Assembly (NCBI GenBank): GCA_945878865.1
Contig: CAMCUD010000026.1
Span: 1 to 55,712 of the forward strand
Length of the DNA stretch: 55,712 nucleotides
Source of the DNA: Bifidobacterium breve
Lineage (GTDB): Bacteria; Actinomycetota; Thermoleophilia; Solirubrobacterales; Solirubrobacteraceae
Direction of reading: 5' to 3'
Numbering within the stretch: position 1 is the stretch's first letter; each line of letters starts with the position of its first letter. The notes beneath the pieces are model-generated. The model was not told the DNA's origin, ran no database searches, and saw nothing but the letters and a program-made list of their open reading frames with translations. The position numbers were made by a program, and so were the translations under genes. This document shows positions 23,469-32,633 of the stretch, one piece after another.

Positions 23469-24260
23469 TCACAGCGTGGACGGCGCGAGCCAGTCCACGT
23501 GCAGCGCGGTCCGCGATCCATCGCCTTCCAGCGCCGCGTCGACCTGCCAGACGTCGCGCAGGCACTCGCGCGTGAGCACGTCCGCGGGAGGCCCTGCGGA
23601 GACGGTCCGGCCGCGCGAGACGACGACCACCCGGTCCGCCACCGCGGCCGCCAGCGCGAGGTCGTGGACCACAAGGACGACGGCGATGCCGTGGTGCTCG
23701 ACGAGGTCACGCAGCAGCCGCGCGAGGCCGGCCGTCGCGCCGAGGTCCAGCGCGCTCGTCGGCTCGTCGGCGAGCAGCACGGGCGTCTCCTGCGCGAGGC
23801 CGATCGCGATCTGCACGCGCTGGAGCTCGCCGCCCGACAGCGTGGAGAGCATGCGGTCGGCGAAGCCCGCCACGCCGGCGCGTTCCATCGCGCGTTCCAC
23901 CGCCTCATGGTCGGCCGTCACGAGTCGGCGCAGCGGCGGAACGTGCGGCGACCGGCCGATCCGGACCGCCTCGATGACGCTCACGCCATCCGGCACGCGG
24001 GCACGCTGCGGGACGAACGCGCGGGTCCGGGCGAGGCGCCGGCCGCGCAGGCGGCGCACGTCCTCGCCGTTCCAGGTGATCTCGCCCTCGAACGACTGCA
24101 GGCCGGCGAGCGCCCGGGCGAAGGTCGACTTGCCCGCGCCGTTGGGCCCGACGATCGCGACGAGCTCACCGGCGCCGGCGTGCAGGTCGGCGCCGTGGAC
24201 GATCGGCACCCCGCCGATGGCCACGCGCACGTCGCGGGCTTCGAGAATCCGGTCGGTCAC
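23469..24260 (-). CDS. hmuV: Heme ABC transporter ATP-binding protein (HmuV-like)
   Basis: This 263-residue ATPase has Walker A GPNGAGKST (38-46), Q-loop Gln in FVPQ, signature LSGGE (141-145), Walker B VLLADE (161-166) and the H-loop His in VVHD. It belongs to the FepC/BtuD/HmuV group that powers uptake of heme, siderophores or cobalamin. GTG 24260 overlaps the permease stop in GTGA, so translation is coupled. Heme is the likely cargo because the same operon begins with an HtaA protein. Confidence 0.88.
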   Translation of the reverse strand: MTDRILEARDVRVAIGGVPIVHGADLHAGAGELVAIVGPNGAGKSTFARALAGLQSFEGEITWNGEDVRRLRGRRLARTRAFVPQRARVPDGVSVIEAVRIGRSPHVPPLRRLVTADHEAVERAMERAGVAGFADRMLSTLSGGELQRVQIAIGLAQETPVLLADEPTSALDLGATAGLARLLRDLVEHHGIAVVLVVHDLALAAAVADRVVVVSRGRTVSAGPPADVLTRECLRDVWQVDAALEGDGSRTALHVDWLAPSTL

Positions 24261-25321
24261 GTGGCCTTCCGCAGGAGCCAGAGGAAGAGCGGGACCCCGA
24301 GCACCACCATGAACGGGCCGACCGGCAGCTCCTTCGGCGCCATGAGCACCCGCGCCAGCGTGTCGCCGGCCGTGAGCAGCGCGGCGCCCGCAACCGCGGA
24401 GACCGGGATGACGTAGCCATGACGCGACGTGCCGCCGGCCATCCGCACGAGGTGCGGGATGACCAGGCCGATGAAGGTCACGAGGCCGGCGATCGCCGCC
24501 GCCGAGGCGGCGAGGAACGCGGCGGCCAGCCCGGCCACGAGCCGGATCACCGCGGGGCGCGAGCCGAGCGACGCCGCGACATCGTCGCCCAGCGCCAGAC
24601 GGTCCAGCGGCCGGGGCAGCAGCACCGCGAGCGCGAAGCCGGCGAGGAAGTACGGCCACACCGCGCTCATGTCCTCCCAGCCGGTCGACGAGATCCCGCC
24701 GGCCATCCAGAAGATCGCCGACTGCACGCGGTCGGGGTACGCGGTCATGAGCGTCATCGTCCCCGCGCTGAACAGCGCGCTGATCGCGATGCCCGCGAGG
24801 ATCAGCCGGCTGATGCTGCCGCGGTTGACTCCCGCCCATGCGATCGCGAAGACGATGCCCGCCGCGAGGAGCCCGAAGGCCAGGGCGCCGACCGGGAGCA
24901 GCGCCATCGAGCCGGGGAAGGCCAGCAGGACGAGCATCGCGCCGAACGCGGCGCCGCCCGTCACGCCGATGACGTCCGGCGAGGCGAGCGGGTTCGCCAG
25001 CGCGCCCTGCAGCAGGGCGCCGGCGACACCGAGCGCCGCGCCGACGCAGATGGCGCTCACCGTCCGCGGCAGCCGGAGCTGGAGGACGATCTCCTTCAGC
25101 GGCCCGTCGTCGGCCGTGCCGCGCAGCGCGTCGACCACCGTGCCCAGCGGGACGTGCACGGCCCCGAGCATGAGCGACGCCGCGACCGACCCGGCGAGCA
25201 GCACCACGGCGACGACGGCCACGGCCGTCTGGCGCACCGTCCCGCGGGCGCGGCGCTCCGGGAGCGGAGCGCCGGTCTCCTCTGCGACGGCGGGCGGGGC
25301 GGCGGGGGTGGCCACAGCCAT
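24257..25321 (-). CDS. hmuU: Heme ABC transporter permease (HmuU-like, FecCD family)
   Basis: This 354-residue protein has about nine or ten membrane helices and FecCD landmarks: LRLPRTVSAICVGAALGVAGALLQGALANPLASPDVIGVTGGAAFG, the GLVTFIGLVIPHLVR coupling loop that contacts the ATPase, and the C-terminal GVPLFLWLLRK. Two copies would form the channel with two HmuV-like subunits. It starts four bases after the substrate-binding protein stop and ends in GTGA with the ATPase start. Confidence 0.9.
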   Translation of the reverse strand: MAVATPAAPPAVAEETGAPLPERRARGTVRQTAVAVVAVVLLAGSVAASLMLGAVHVPLGTVVDALRGTADDGPLKEIVLQLRLPRTVSAICVGAALGVAGALLQGALANPLASPDVIGVTGGAAFGAMLVLLAFPGSMALLPVGALAFGLLAAGIVFAIAWAGVNRGSISRLILAGIAISALFSAGTMTLMTAYPDRVQSAIFWMAGGISSTGWEDMSAVWPYFLAGFALAVLLPRPLDRLALGDDVAASLGSRPAVIRLVAGLAAAFLAASAAAIAGLVTFIGLVIPHLVRMAGGTSRHGYVIPVSAVAGAALLTAGDTLARVLMAPKELPVGPFMVVLGVPLFLWLLRKAT

Positions 25322-25325
25322 GGTC

Positions 25326-26183
25326 CTACCGGTTCTTCAGGAACTTCGTCTGGACGTCGGCGATGATCTTGTGCACGTCGGTCCACGCCTGGAGCAGCGA
25401 ATTGCCCGTCGAGACGTAGACGCGGCCGGTCCTCATGGCCTTCGTGGTGCGCCACGCGGGGTTCGTCTTCATGTACCGCGCGACGGCCTGGATGTCCTTC
25501 GACTCGCTGTGCGGCACGGCGATGATCACGTCCGGGTTGCGCTTGACGACGAGCTCGTTGCTGATCCGCGCGAAGCCGCCGCTGCCGGTCAGCCCGCCGG
25601 TGAGCAGCCGGCCGCCGGCGCGGCGCACGATGTCGCCGCCCCAGCTGTTGGCCAGGAACGCGTACGGCGTGCGGCCGACGCCGAGGATCACGAGCACCGT
25701 CGGGCGGCGCTTGGCTTTGCGCATGACGAAGTTGATGCGCTTGACCTGGCGGTTGGCCAGCGTGCGCGCCTGACGCTCGCGGCCGACGAGCTTGCCGATC
25801 CGCACGTACTGCGTCGGGACCTGCGCGACGTTCGTCGGCTCCGCCTCGACGACCTTCATCCCGAGCCGGCGCAGCGCGGGCTCGCCGCGGCGGAACGTCG
25901 GCGTGGTCAGCACGAGCTTGGGGTTCAGTGCGGCGACCTGCTCGAGGTTCGGCCCGTTGGGGTGCGACAGCTTGAGGATCTTCACGCCGTTGAGCAGCGG
26001 GTTGACGCGGTCGCGGCCGCCAAGGACCTCGCCGCGCGCGACGGGCTTGATGCCCAGCTCGGCGAGGACGTTGGCCTGGAACGGGGTGACGGCGACGACG
26101 CGCTTCGTCGTCGCGGCGCTCGCGGCACCGGGTGCGGCGAGCGCCGCAACGAGGACCGCGAGGAGGGGACGGAGTCGGGACAT
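25326..26183 (-). CDS. hmuT: Heme ABC transporter substrate-binding protein (HmuT-like)
   Basis: This 285-residue protein has a signal peptide (cut near residue 23, ASA-ATT) and a class III periplasmic-binding fold of the FepB/BtuF type (VVAVTPFQANVLAELGIKP, LEQVAALNPKLVLTT, LVVKRNPDVIIAVPHSES, SLLQAWTDVHKI). No lipobox Cys is present near the start, so unlike many Gram-positive HmuT proteins it is apparently not lipid anchored. It lies one base after the stop of the upstream htaA-like gene. It should receive heme from HtaA and deliver it to the HmuU-like permease. A cobalamin or siderophore role is less likely given its neighbours. Confidence 0.82.
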   Translation of the reverse strand: MSRLRPLLAVLVAALAAPGAASAATTKRVVAVTPFQANVLAELGIKPVARGEVLGGRDRVNPLLNGVKILKLSHPNGPNLEQVAALNPKLVLTTPTFRRGEPALRRLGMKVVEAEPTNVAQVPTQYVRIGKLVGRERQARTLANRQVKRINFVMRKAKRRPTVLVILGVGRTPYAFLANSWGGDIVRRAGGRLLTGGLTGSGGFARISNELVVKRNPDVIIAVPHSESKDIQAVARYMKTNPAWRTTKAMRTGRVYVSTGNSLLQAWTDVHKIIADVQTKFLKNR

Positions 26184-26184
26184 G

Positions 26185-27381
26185 TCAGGTGGTCGTGTAG
26201 GTGATGGACACCGAGCCGAACGGCGCGCCGGCGAGATAGAAGCCGGCGAACACCGAGTCGACGGCGCCCGCGGGGATGAAGGCCGGGATCCGGTCGTAGG
26301 TGACGGTCTTGCCGTCGGGACTGACCGTCCGCGACGCGGCGGCGCCCGGCCGCAACTCGACGAGCACGGCGCGCTTGCCGGAGAACGACGTGCCGTCGCT
26401 GCCGCTCAGCCGGAACGTCGCCCGTGACGCCGCGCCGTTGAGCTCGATCTCCGGGTCGGAGGTCGTGAAGTCGATGGTGTGGGCGCTGTAGCGGAAGCGC
26501 ACCCCTCCCGTGGACGCGACCGCGGCGCTGCCGCTCGGGTCCGCCCAGCCCGCCCGGAACGGGAAGCGGAACTGGTAGACGAGCGGCGTGCCCGCCTCGG
26601 GCAGGTTCTCGGCCGGATCGGCGATGGCGCCGTCACGCACGGTCGTCCCCTCGCCGCTGTTGACGTAGCGGATGAACGACTCGCGGACGCGCCAGACGAC
26701 GGTGGCGCTCACGACGTCGACGGCGGTCGCCGGCCGGCCGAGCGACGTCGTCTCGGTCGTGGGGCCCGTGACCGACGGGGTGCCGCTCCCGGGGGTGGTG
26801 GTCGTGCCGCCGGAGCCCTTCGTCCCCGGTGCCGTGATCCCGGCGGTGGCGGTCATCGGGCCGAACGTCCCGGCGGGAACCGCACCGAGCCGGAGCCTCG
26901 TCCGCACGGTCCGTGCGGCGACCGCGCCCAGCCGTCCGGTCGTCGGGCGCACGATGAGCGTCTTGGCCGCAGGGTCGAGACGCACGCCGAGCCTCACCGG
27001 CACGCCCTGGAGCAGGGTGACGCGCGCGCCGCCGCCGACGCGGCCCGTGAGCCGCACGGACGACGTGCCGGCGTCGAGCCGCAGCGACGTGAAGCGCACG
27101 GCCCGCCCGCGGCGGGTGAACCGCAGCGTGCCGGCCAGCGGCAGGGTCGCCTTCGCGGACCCGACGGCGCGCGAGGTCGCGGTGAACGTCAGGCGCGTGC
27201 TGCCGTCCACCAGCGACACCGACTTGGGCGCGCCGACCTGCACGCCCGCGCGGCGCAGCTCCTTCGCGGCGGCTCCCGACGCGGTGACCGTGACGGTCCC
27301 GGCGGAGCTCGCGGCGGAGGCGGCGGGCGCCGCGGCGAGGAGGCCGGCGGCGAGGGCGATGACGACGAGACGGCTGCGCAT
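26185..27381 (-). CDS. htaA: Secreted HtaA-domain heme-binding protein
   Basis: This 398-residue protein has a signal peptide (cut near residue 23, ASA-ASS). Residues 25-175 hold the same Thr/Arg-rich beta module as the protein at 18926, then a Gly/Thr linker (about 175-205) and an HtaA domain (about 212-398: ATVVWRVRESFIRYVNSGEGTT...GVRFRYSAHTIDFTTSDPEIELNG). Candidate heme ligands are the Tyr in SFIRYV and the His in SAHTIDF. It heads the htaA-hmuT-hmuU-hmuV operon. There is no ribosome binding site; a candidate iron/heme box lies 15 bases upstream. Confidence 0.85.
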   Translation of the reverse strand: MRSRLVVIALAAGLLAAAPAASAASSAGTVTVTASGAAAKELRRAGVQVGAPKSVSLVDGSTRLTFTATSRAVGSAKATLPLAGTLRFTRRGRAVRFTSLRLDAGTSSVRLTGRVGGGARVTLLQGVPVRLGVRLDPAAKTLIVRPTTGRLGAVAARTVRTRLRLGAVPAGTFGPMTATAGITAPGTKGSGGTTTTPGSGTPSVTGPTTETTSLGRPATAVDVVSATVVWRVRESFIRYVNSGEGTTVRDGAIADPAENLPEAGTPLVYQFRFPFRAGWADPSGSAAVASTGGVRFRYSAHTIDFTTSDPEIELNGAASRATFRLSGSDGTSFSGKRAVLVELRPGAAASRTVSPDGKTVTYDRIPAFIPAGAVDSVFAGFYLAGAPFGSVSITYTTT

Positions 27382-27396
27382 GACGGACGCACCACG

Positions 27397-27410
27397 TTAG
27401 GTGCGCCTAA
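27397..27410 (-). promoter_or_regulatory. Candidate iron/heme operator of the htaA-hmuTUV operon
   Basis: Read on the minus strand the site is TTAGG, CGCA, CCTAA, a 14-bp palindrome 15 bases before ATG 27381. Two further bases upstream make TATTAG, which could be the -10 element, so a bound repressor would cover the promoter. It matches the boxes at 18869 and 39776. Confidence 0.65.
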
Positions 27411-27453
27411 TAATCCTACAAAGGAGGCAGGAATTGCGCGGGCACGCCGGTCA

Positions 27454-30264
27454 TCACCCGCCGTCGGAGAGCGCTTCCGGCAGCTGCGTCCGCGTCTTGA
27501 TCCCGAGCTTGCCGTACGCGTGGCCGAGGTGCAGCTCGACGGTCTTGCGGGTGACGAACAGCGTCTCGGCGATCTCCCGGTTGCTCAGCCCGCGCGCCGC
27601 GAGATCGGCGACCCGGCGCTCGCTTGGCGTCAGCGACGCCGGGCCGGTGAGCGCGCGGCGGCGCGGCCGGGCGCCCGCGGCGGCGAGCTCCTCGCGCAGC
27701 AGGCGGGCGACGCGCTCGGCCTCGATGCGGTCGGCGAGGTCGAGGCCCTCGCGCAGGGGCTCACGTGCGTCGGTGCGATGGCCGGCGCGGCGCAGCGCGG
27801 CGCCGAGGTCCAGGAGCGCGTAGGCGGTGTCGAGCAGCAGCGGGGTCGCGCGTAGCACGGCGACGGCCTCGCGGGCGATCTCGATCCCCTCGTCGCCGCC
27901 GACGATCAGGCCGCGCGTGCGCAGCGCCACGCCCTCGGCGCCGCGCATGCCCGCGTCGCGAGCGATCGCGACGTCGCCGTCCACCAGCGCCAGTGCTTCC
28001 TCGGTCTCACCGCGCGCCCCCAGCGACGCGGCGAGCCGCAGCGCGGCCCGCGTGGCCAGCGGCGCCCGCCAGCCGCGCTTCTCCAGCAGCTCGATCGTCA
28101 GGCGCCAGTCCGCCTCGGCGTCCGCGCGACGGTCCTGCGCCAGCCGAACGAGGCCGCGGGCGGAGATCGCGAAGGGCCCGGCGATCGTCCCGGACGCCGC
28201 CGCGGCGTCGAGCGGCGCGACCACCTCCACCGCCTCCTCGAGCCGGTCGGCGTGGAAGAGCAGCTCGGCGGTGATCGCGGTGAAGGCGTCACCGGGGATG
28301 AAGAAGTCCGCCTCGGTCGCGACCCGCAGCCCGCCCTGCGCCGACGCGATACCCGCCGCGACCGAGCCGAACAGCAGCTCCCGGTACGCCCGGGTGTGAT
28401 CGAGGAACATCGCGGACCGAGGGGACCCCTCCCGCCGCGCGACGACGTCGCCCTCGTCGATGAGGCGGCCCATGATGTCGGGCCGCTCGCCGTAGCGGAT
28501 GGCGTGCAGCAGGAGGTTGTACGTGTTCGTCCCCGGGCCGATCGCGTCAAGCAGCCGGCCGCCGGCGACCGCGCGCTCGGTGAGGTCGACGATCTCGTCG
28601 ACCGGCCACGGCACCGCGCCCGCGTGCTGGGCGAGGTGCGCGAGCATCACCGGCGACGGGTCGGGGTCTTCGCGGGCGGCGAGCATGAGCTCGGTGCGCC
28701 GCTCGGCCAGACTCGTGAGGAGCACCGAGCCCTCGAGGAGGTTGGCCTCCAGGCGCATCGCCATCGCCGGGTCCTGCGCGTGGGCCATCCCGCGCTCGAG
28801 GTCGTCCAGCGCCGCCATCGGGTCGGCGAGGATGAGATGCGCGCCGAGCGCCGCGTACGCGCGCGCCAGGTCGTCGGGCGGCAGGCCGAGCTCGATCGCC
28901 TCGCGGGCGAAGTCGGTAGTCCGCGTGTCGTTGACGCGCAGCGCGAGCTCGGCGAGCTCGAGGAGCAGGGTCGCGCGGTCGTCGGCCGGCGGCGGCTCGC
29001 GCAGCGCGCGCTCGAGCAGCGCGACCGCGGTCTCCGGGGCACCTTCGCCGCCCGCCCGTCGTGCGGCCACGCGAAGGAGCTCAACGACCTCGGGATCACC
29101 GGCGGGCTCGGTGGAGAGCAGGTGGACGGCGATCTCATCGGCCCGGGCGCCCTGGGCGCGCAGCCGGGCCGCGGCGCGGCGATGCAGCTCCGCCCGGGTG
29201 GACGCCGGCGTGCTCGCCGCGACGGCCTCGCGCATGAGCGGGTGGACGAACACCCAGCCGTTGGCGTCGAGGAGATCGGCCGCGACAAGCTGGTCGGCCG
29301 CCGCGCGCGCCTCGAGATCCGGCAGGTCGGCGACGGCGGCGAGGTCGTCGAGCGTGCGGCGGTCGCCCAGCACGGCGGCTGCGCGCGCGAGCCGGCCCGC
29401 GTCGGAGCCGAGCCCGCCGAGCCGGCGCTCGACCACCACGCGGAGCCCGGCGGCGCCCAGGTCGGCGAGGTCACGCGCCTCGGCGGCCCGGCCCTGCATC
29501 CCGCGCTCGGCCGCCTCGCGCGCCACCGCGCGCAACAGGAGCGGGTTGCCGCCGGTGGCCGTCGCGCAGGCGCTGACGAACCCCGGCTCGGGCTCACGGT
29601 CGAGCCCGGACGCGAGGAGCTGCGCGGCCGCGCCCTCGCTCAGCGGCGCGGGCTGCAGCACGTGCGCGGCGGGGCCGGCGGCCAGCGCGGCGAGCAGATC
29701 CATCTCCGCCCCCGGCTCGGCCGGGCGCAGCGTCCCGACGACCACGACCGGGACGCCGTCCAGCCGGCGGCCGAGGAACTCCAGCAGGCGCAGGGACGCG
29801 CGGTCGGCCCAGTGCAGGTCGTCGACGAGGAGCACGACGGCCGACTCCTCGGCGAGGTTGACCAGCAGCCAGTAGAGCCCGTGAAGGAGCGCGTAGCCCG
29901 GGTCCTCACCGTCGCCCTCGGGCCGCGGCGCGAACACGGCCTCGGCGCGCGCCGCGGCGCCGGCCAGGAGCCGCGCGCGCCGCGCGTCGTCCGCGCTGGC
30001 GACCACGGGGTCGAGCAGCTGATGGACCAGCCCGAACGGGAACTCGCGGTCGAGCTCCGAGCCGATCGCCCGCAGCACGGTGACCCCGCCACTGCCCCTG
30101 CGCGACTCGGCGCGCGCGCCGGCTTCACGCAGCACCGCCGTCTTGCCGATGCCCGGCGGCCCCTCGATGAGCACCACCGCGCCGTCGCCGCCGGTGACGA
30201 CCTCGTCGAGGAGGTCGTCGATCCGGCCGAGCTCGGCGTCGCGTTCGAGGATGCCCGCGGTCAT
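27454..30264 (-). CDS. Large ATP-binding LuxR family regulator (LAL type)
   Basis: This 936-residue protein has an N-terminal AAA/STAND ATPase (Walker A GPPGIGKT at 35-42; Walker B VVLLVDDLHWAD near 160), a long helical TPR-like middle (about 380-860) and a C-terminal LuxR HTH (about 875-930: SLTPSERRVADLAARGLSNREIAETLFVTRKTVELHLGHAYGKL). Such proteins activate transcription after ligand or protein binding drives ATP-dependent assembly. Its start overlaps the stop of the HAD gene in ATGA, so the two are translated together. Targets are unknown. Confidence 0.9.
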   Translation of the reverse strand: MTAGILERDAELGRIDDLLDEVVTGGDGAVVLIEGPPGIGKTAVLREAGARAESRRGSGGVTVLRAIGSELDREFPFGLVHQLLDPVVASADDARRARLLAGAAARAEAVFAPRPEGDGEDPGYALLHGLYWLLVNLAEESAVVLLVDDLHWADRASLRLLEFLGRRLDGVPVVVVGTLRPAEPGAEMDLLAALAAGPAAHVLQPAPLSEGAAAQLLASGLDREPEPGFVSACATATGGNPLLLRAVAREAAERGMQGRAAEARDLADLGAAGLRVVVERRLGGLGSDAGRLARAAAVLGDRRTLDDLAAVADLPDLEARAAADQLVAADLLDANGWVFVHPLMREAVAASTPASTRAELHRRAAARLRAQGARADEIAVHLLSTEPAGDPEVVELLRVAARRAGGEGAPETAVALLERALREPPPADDRATLLLELAELALRVNDTRTTDFAREAIELGLPPDDLARAYAALGAHLILADPMAALDDLERGMAHAQDPAMAMRLEANLLEGSVLLTSLAERRTELMLAAREDPDPSPVMLAHLAQHAGAVPWPVDEIVDLTERAVAGGRLLDAIGPGTNTYNLLLHAIRYGERPDIMGRLIDEGDVVARREGSPRSAMFLDHTRAYRELLFGSVAAGIASAQGGLRVATEADFFIPGDAFTAITAELLFHADRLEEAVEVVAPLDAAAASGTIAGPFAISARGLVRLAQDRRADAEADWRLTIELLEKRGWRAPLATRAALRLAASLGARGETEEALALVDGDVAIARDAGMRGAEGVALRTRGLIVGGDEGIEIAREAVAVLRATPLLLDTAYALLDLGAALRRAGHRTDAREPLREGLDLADRIEAERVARLLREELAAAGARPRRRALTGPASLTPSERRVADLAARGLSNREIAETLFVTRKTVELHLGHAYGKLGIKTRTQLPEALSDGG

Positions 30265-31070
30265 CCGCGCTGCGCGAGCGTGGAGACGACGGCTTCGTAG
30301 ACGCCTGCGCCGTTGCGCTCCTCGGCGACCTTCACGTTCGCGGGCGCCCCCGCGGTGATCTCGGGATCGTGGGCCAGCGCGTTGGCGACGAGCCAGAAGG
30401 TGCCGACCGCCGGCGCGACGGCGAGGTCCTCCCGGGAGTCCCCGACCGCGATGCACCGCGCAGGGTCGTACCCGCGGGCGCGCTGGTGGCGCGCGACGGC
30501 CCGCGCCTTGCTGACGCCGCGCGGGACGAGGTGGTAGGCGCGCAGCGCGTCATCGGGGACGTCGAGGCCGTGGCGCGGGACGGCAATCGCGCCGTTGTCG
30601 ACGAGCCGGAGGGTCTCGTGCCCGGCCTCGGTGAGGACGGCGTCGGCCTCGGCGGCATCGACCGCGCCGCGGAAGAGATGCGAGACCTCGCGCCCCTCAT
30701 GCCAGGGGGCGTGGTACTCGAGCCGGCCGGCGAACCGCTCGAGCAGCAGCTCGGGTGCGCCGTCGACGGCGACCTGCTCGGCGATCGTCAGCTCGCCCGG
30801 CTCCAAGCCGTCACACAGCCAGAACGTCTCGCCGTCGAGCACCATCCCGGCGCCGGCCTCGAAGATGTACGACGGCTGGCCGAGCAGCCGCGCGGGCTCG
30901 CGCACCGTGACCTGGCGGCGGCCGCTCATGAGGACGACCTCCGCGTCGACGCGCAGGCACGCCTCGACCGCGCGCAGCGCCAGCAGCGACGGGTTCCCGT
31001 CGGCGTCGTGGACGAGCGACCCGCCCTTGCCCAGCAGCGTGCCGTCCAGGTCGACGTAGAGCGCGTGCAC
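30261..31070 (-). CDS. HAD superfamily hydrolase (Cof/sugar-phosphatase type)
   Basis: This 269-residue protein has HAD motif I DLDGT (Asp7 nucleophile, Asp9), motif II Ser in LMSGR, Lys in GVSKARAV and motif IV GDSREDLAVA. The layout with a cap inserted between motifs II and III matches Cof/mannosyl-3-phosphoglycerate or sucrose-phosphate phosphatases. The substrate is unknown. GTG 31070 is chosen because TAGCGT (minus strand, 31083-31078) ends seven bases upstream; GTG 31073 and GTG 31079 are also in frame. A repeated GAAC-GAT-GTTC element lies just upstream. It is coupled by ATGA to the LuxR-type gene. Confidence 0.82.
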   Translation of the reverse strand: MHALYVDLDGTLLGKGGSLVHDADGNPSLLALRAVEACLRVDAEVVLMSGRRQVTVREPARLLGQPSYIFEAGAGMVLDGETFWLCDGLEPGELTIAEQVAVDGAPELLLERFAGRLEYHAPWHEGREVSHLFRGAVDAAEADAVLTEAGHETLRLVDNGAIAVPRHGLDVPDDALRAYHLVPRGVSKARAVARHQRARGYDPARCIAVGDSREDLAVAPAVGTFWLVANALAHDPEITAGAPANVKVAEERNGAGVYEAVVSTLAQRG

Positions 31071-31085
31071 CACTCCCACGCTAGA

Positions 31086-31102
31086 TGAACGATGTTCCGG
31101 CG
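31086..31102. repeat. 17-bp direct repeat, copy 1, containing GAAC-GAT-GTTC
   Basis: TGAACGATGTTCCGGCG occurs here and, identically, at 32631-32647, 1545 bases downstream. Each copy carries the inverted repeat GAAC, GAT, GTTC. This copy lies between the divergent HAD and YWTD-propeller genes, three bases above the HAD -10 element. Confidence 0.75.
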
Positions 31103-31169
31103 CGTCGAACGCCTTCCCCCGCAAGGCGCGCGGGCGTACGCTCGTGCGCACACACGACTGGAGGGCCGC

Positions 31170-32633
31170 ATGCTCGCCCGCATCGCCGTACTCGCCGTCG
31201 TCTGCTCCGGCGCCGTTCTCACAGCGGCACCGGCAGCTCCCGCCTACATCTGGTGGACGCACGACGCCACCCGGCTCGGAGTCGGCCGCGCCGCGCTCGA
31301 CGGGAGCGGAGCCCAGGACACGTTCATCCCCTCGGTCGCGGGCACCTGGGCCTACGCCCGGGGCGTCGCGTCCGACGGGACGCACGTCTACTGGACGAAC
31401 CACATGCCCAACACGAGCCCGTCGGTGCCGTTCGCGCCGCCGATCATCGCCCGCGCGAACGTCGACGGCAGCGACGTCAACCAGGCGTTCACCGCGTCCA
31501 TCGGGCAGTCGACGAGCGGCATGGCGGTGAGCCCGACGCACATCTACTGGAGCCTGAACAACCAGGACAACAGCGGCGTCGGCCGCACGCCGATCATCGG
31601 CGGGCAGCAGTACCAGGCGTTCGAGTCGCAGGTCGGCCAGCCGAACCCCAGGACCTGCGGTGTCGCCGTGCACGGCGACTTCGTCTACTTCGCGAACACC
31701 TCGACGTACAGCATCGGTCGCGCCAAGCTCGACGGGTACGCGACGGCCGGCCAGGAGATCGACGGGGAGTTCATCAAGCTGCCGGTCGGCTCGGCGCCGT
31801 GCGGCGTGGCGACCGACGGCACCCACCTGTACTGGGGGATCCGGGAGGTGGCGGGGTCGACGAGCGGCGGCACCTCGATCGGGCGCGCGAACCTCGATGG
31901 CAGCGGCCAGGTCAACACGTTCTGGACGGGCAACCCGCGGATCACCGGTGTGGCGGTGGACGGCGACTTCGTCTACTGGACGAGCGCCGGCAACGGCACG
32001 CCGGGCGCCGGATCGATCGGCCGGGGCTCGATCTCCACCGGCGGGTCGATCACGACGTTCATCGGCGGCCTGACCGCGCCGTTCGGCATCGCCGCCGACG
32101 GCGCGGGGCCGAAGCCCCCGCCGCCCACGCCCCCCGCTCCGCCGTCCGGGGTCCCACAGGACTTGCTCGCCGTGGGCGTCAGCGGCCCGGCAGGCGGTGG
32201 CGGTGGCAGCGGAGGCTCGGGCACGACGTCCGCCGCCGTTCCGTGCTTCGTCCCCGACGGCTGCCAGGGCCCGCGGCCGGACTTCAGCCGCGTCTGGATG
32301 ACGCGCACGACCTTCGCCCCCGCGACCTGGAACACGCCGATCGCGGTCGGCGTCACGAAGGCGAGCACGGCAGCCGCGCGCGGCACCACCCTGAACTACG
32401 TCGTCGACCGGCCGTCCACGGTGCGCATCGTCATCCAGCGCCGGGCCGGGAAGCGCTGGAAGACCATCGTGACGCTCACACGGGTCGCGCGGCGCGCGCG
32501 CAACGCCGTGCCGTTCAGCGGCCGCTTCCGCAACCGCCCGCTGCGGCCGGGCCGCTACCGGGCGCTGTTCCGCGCGACGAGCGCGGCCCAGACGAGCGCG
32601 CCGGAGTCCGTCGCGTTCACCGTCGTGAGGTGA
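31170..32633 (+). CDS. Secreted YWTD-type beta-propeller protein
   Basis: This 487-residue protein has a signal peptide (cut near residue 24, APA-YIW) and repeated propeller blades of about 45 residues, each with a Y-W/F element and a LDG/VDG turn: HVYWTN, HIYWSL, FVYFAN, HLYWGI, FVYWTS and ARANVDGSD, AKLDG, ANLDGSG. This resembles LDL-receptor class B or DUF5050 propellers. Residues 320-350 are a Pro-rich linker, and the C-terminal 100 residues form a basic beta-sandwich (VRIVIQRRAGKRWKTIV...LRPGRYRALFRA). It likely binds a ligand at the surface. ATG 31170 has a GGAGGG ribosome binding site five bases upstream. Confidence 0.75.
   Translation: MLARIAVLAVVCSGAVLTAAPAAPAYIWWTHDATRLGVGRAALDGSGAQDTFIPSVAGTWAYARGVASDGTHVYWTNHMPNTSPSVPFAPPIIARANVDGSDVNQAFTASIGQSTSGMAVSPTHIYWSLNNQDNSGVGRTPIIGGQQYQAFESQVGQPNPRTCGVAVHGDFVYFANTSTYSIGRAKLDGYATAGQEIDGEFIKLPVGSAPCGVATDGTHLYWGIREVAGSTSGGTSIGRANLDGSGQVNTFWTGNPRITGVAVDGDFVYWTSAGNGTPGAGSIGRGSISTGGSITTFIGGLTAPFGIAADGAGPKPPPPTPPAPPSGVPQDLLAVGVSGPAGGGGGSGGSGTTSAAVPCFVPDGCQGPRPDFSRVWMTRTTFAPATWNTPIAVGVTKASTAAARGTTLNYVVDRPSTVRIVIQRRAGKRWKTIVTLTRVARRARNAVPFSGRFRNRPLRPGRYRALFRATSAAQTSAPESVAFTVVR

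Noticed and set aside
31087-31097. Possible LexA/SOS box GAAC-N3-GTTC
   Set aside because: Actinobacterial LexA sites have four bases between the half sites; here there are three, and the neighbours are not repair genes.
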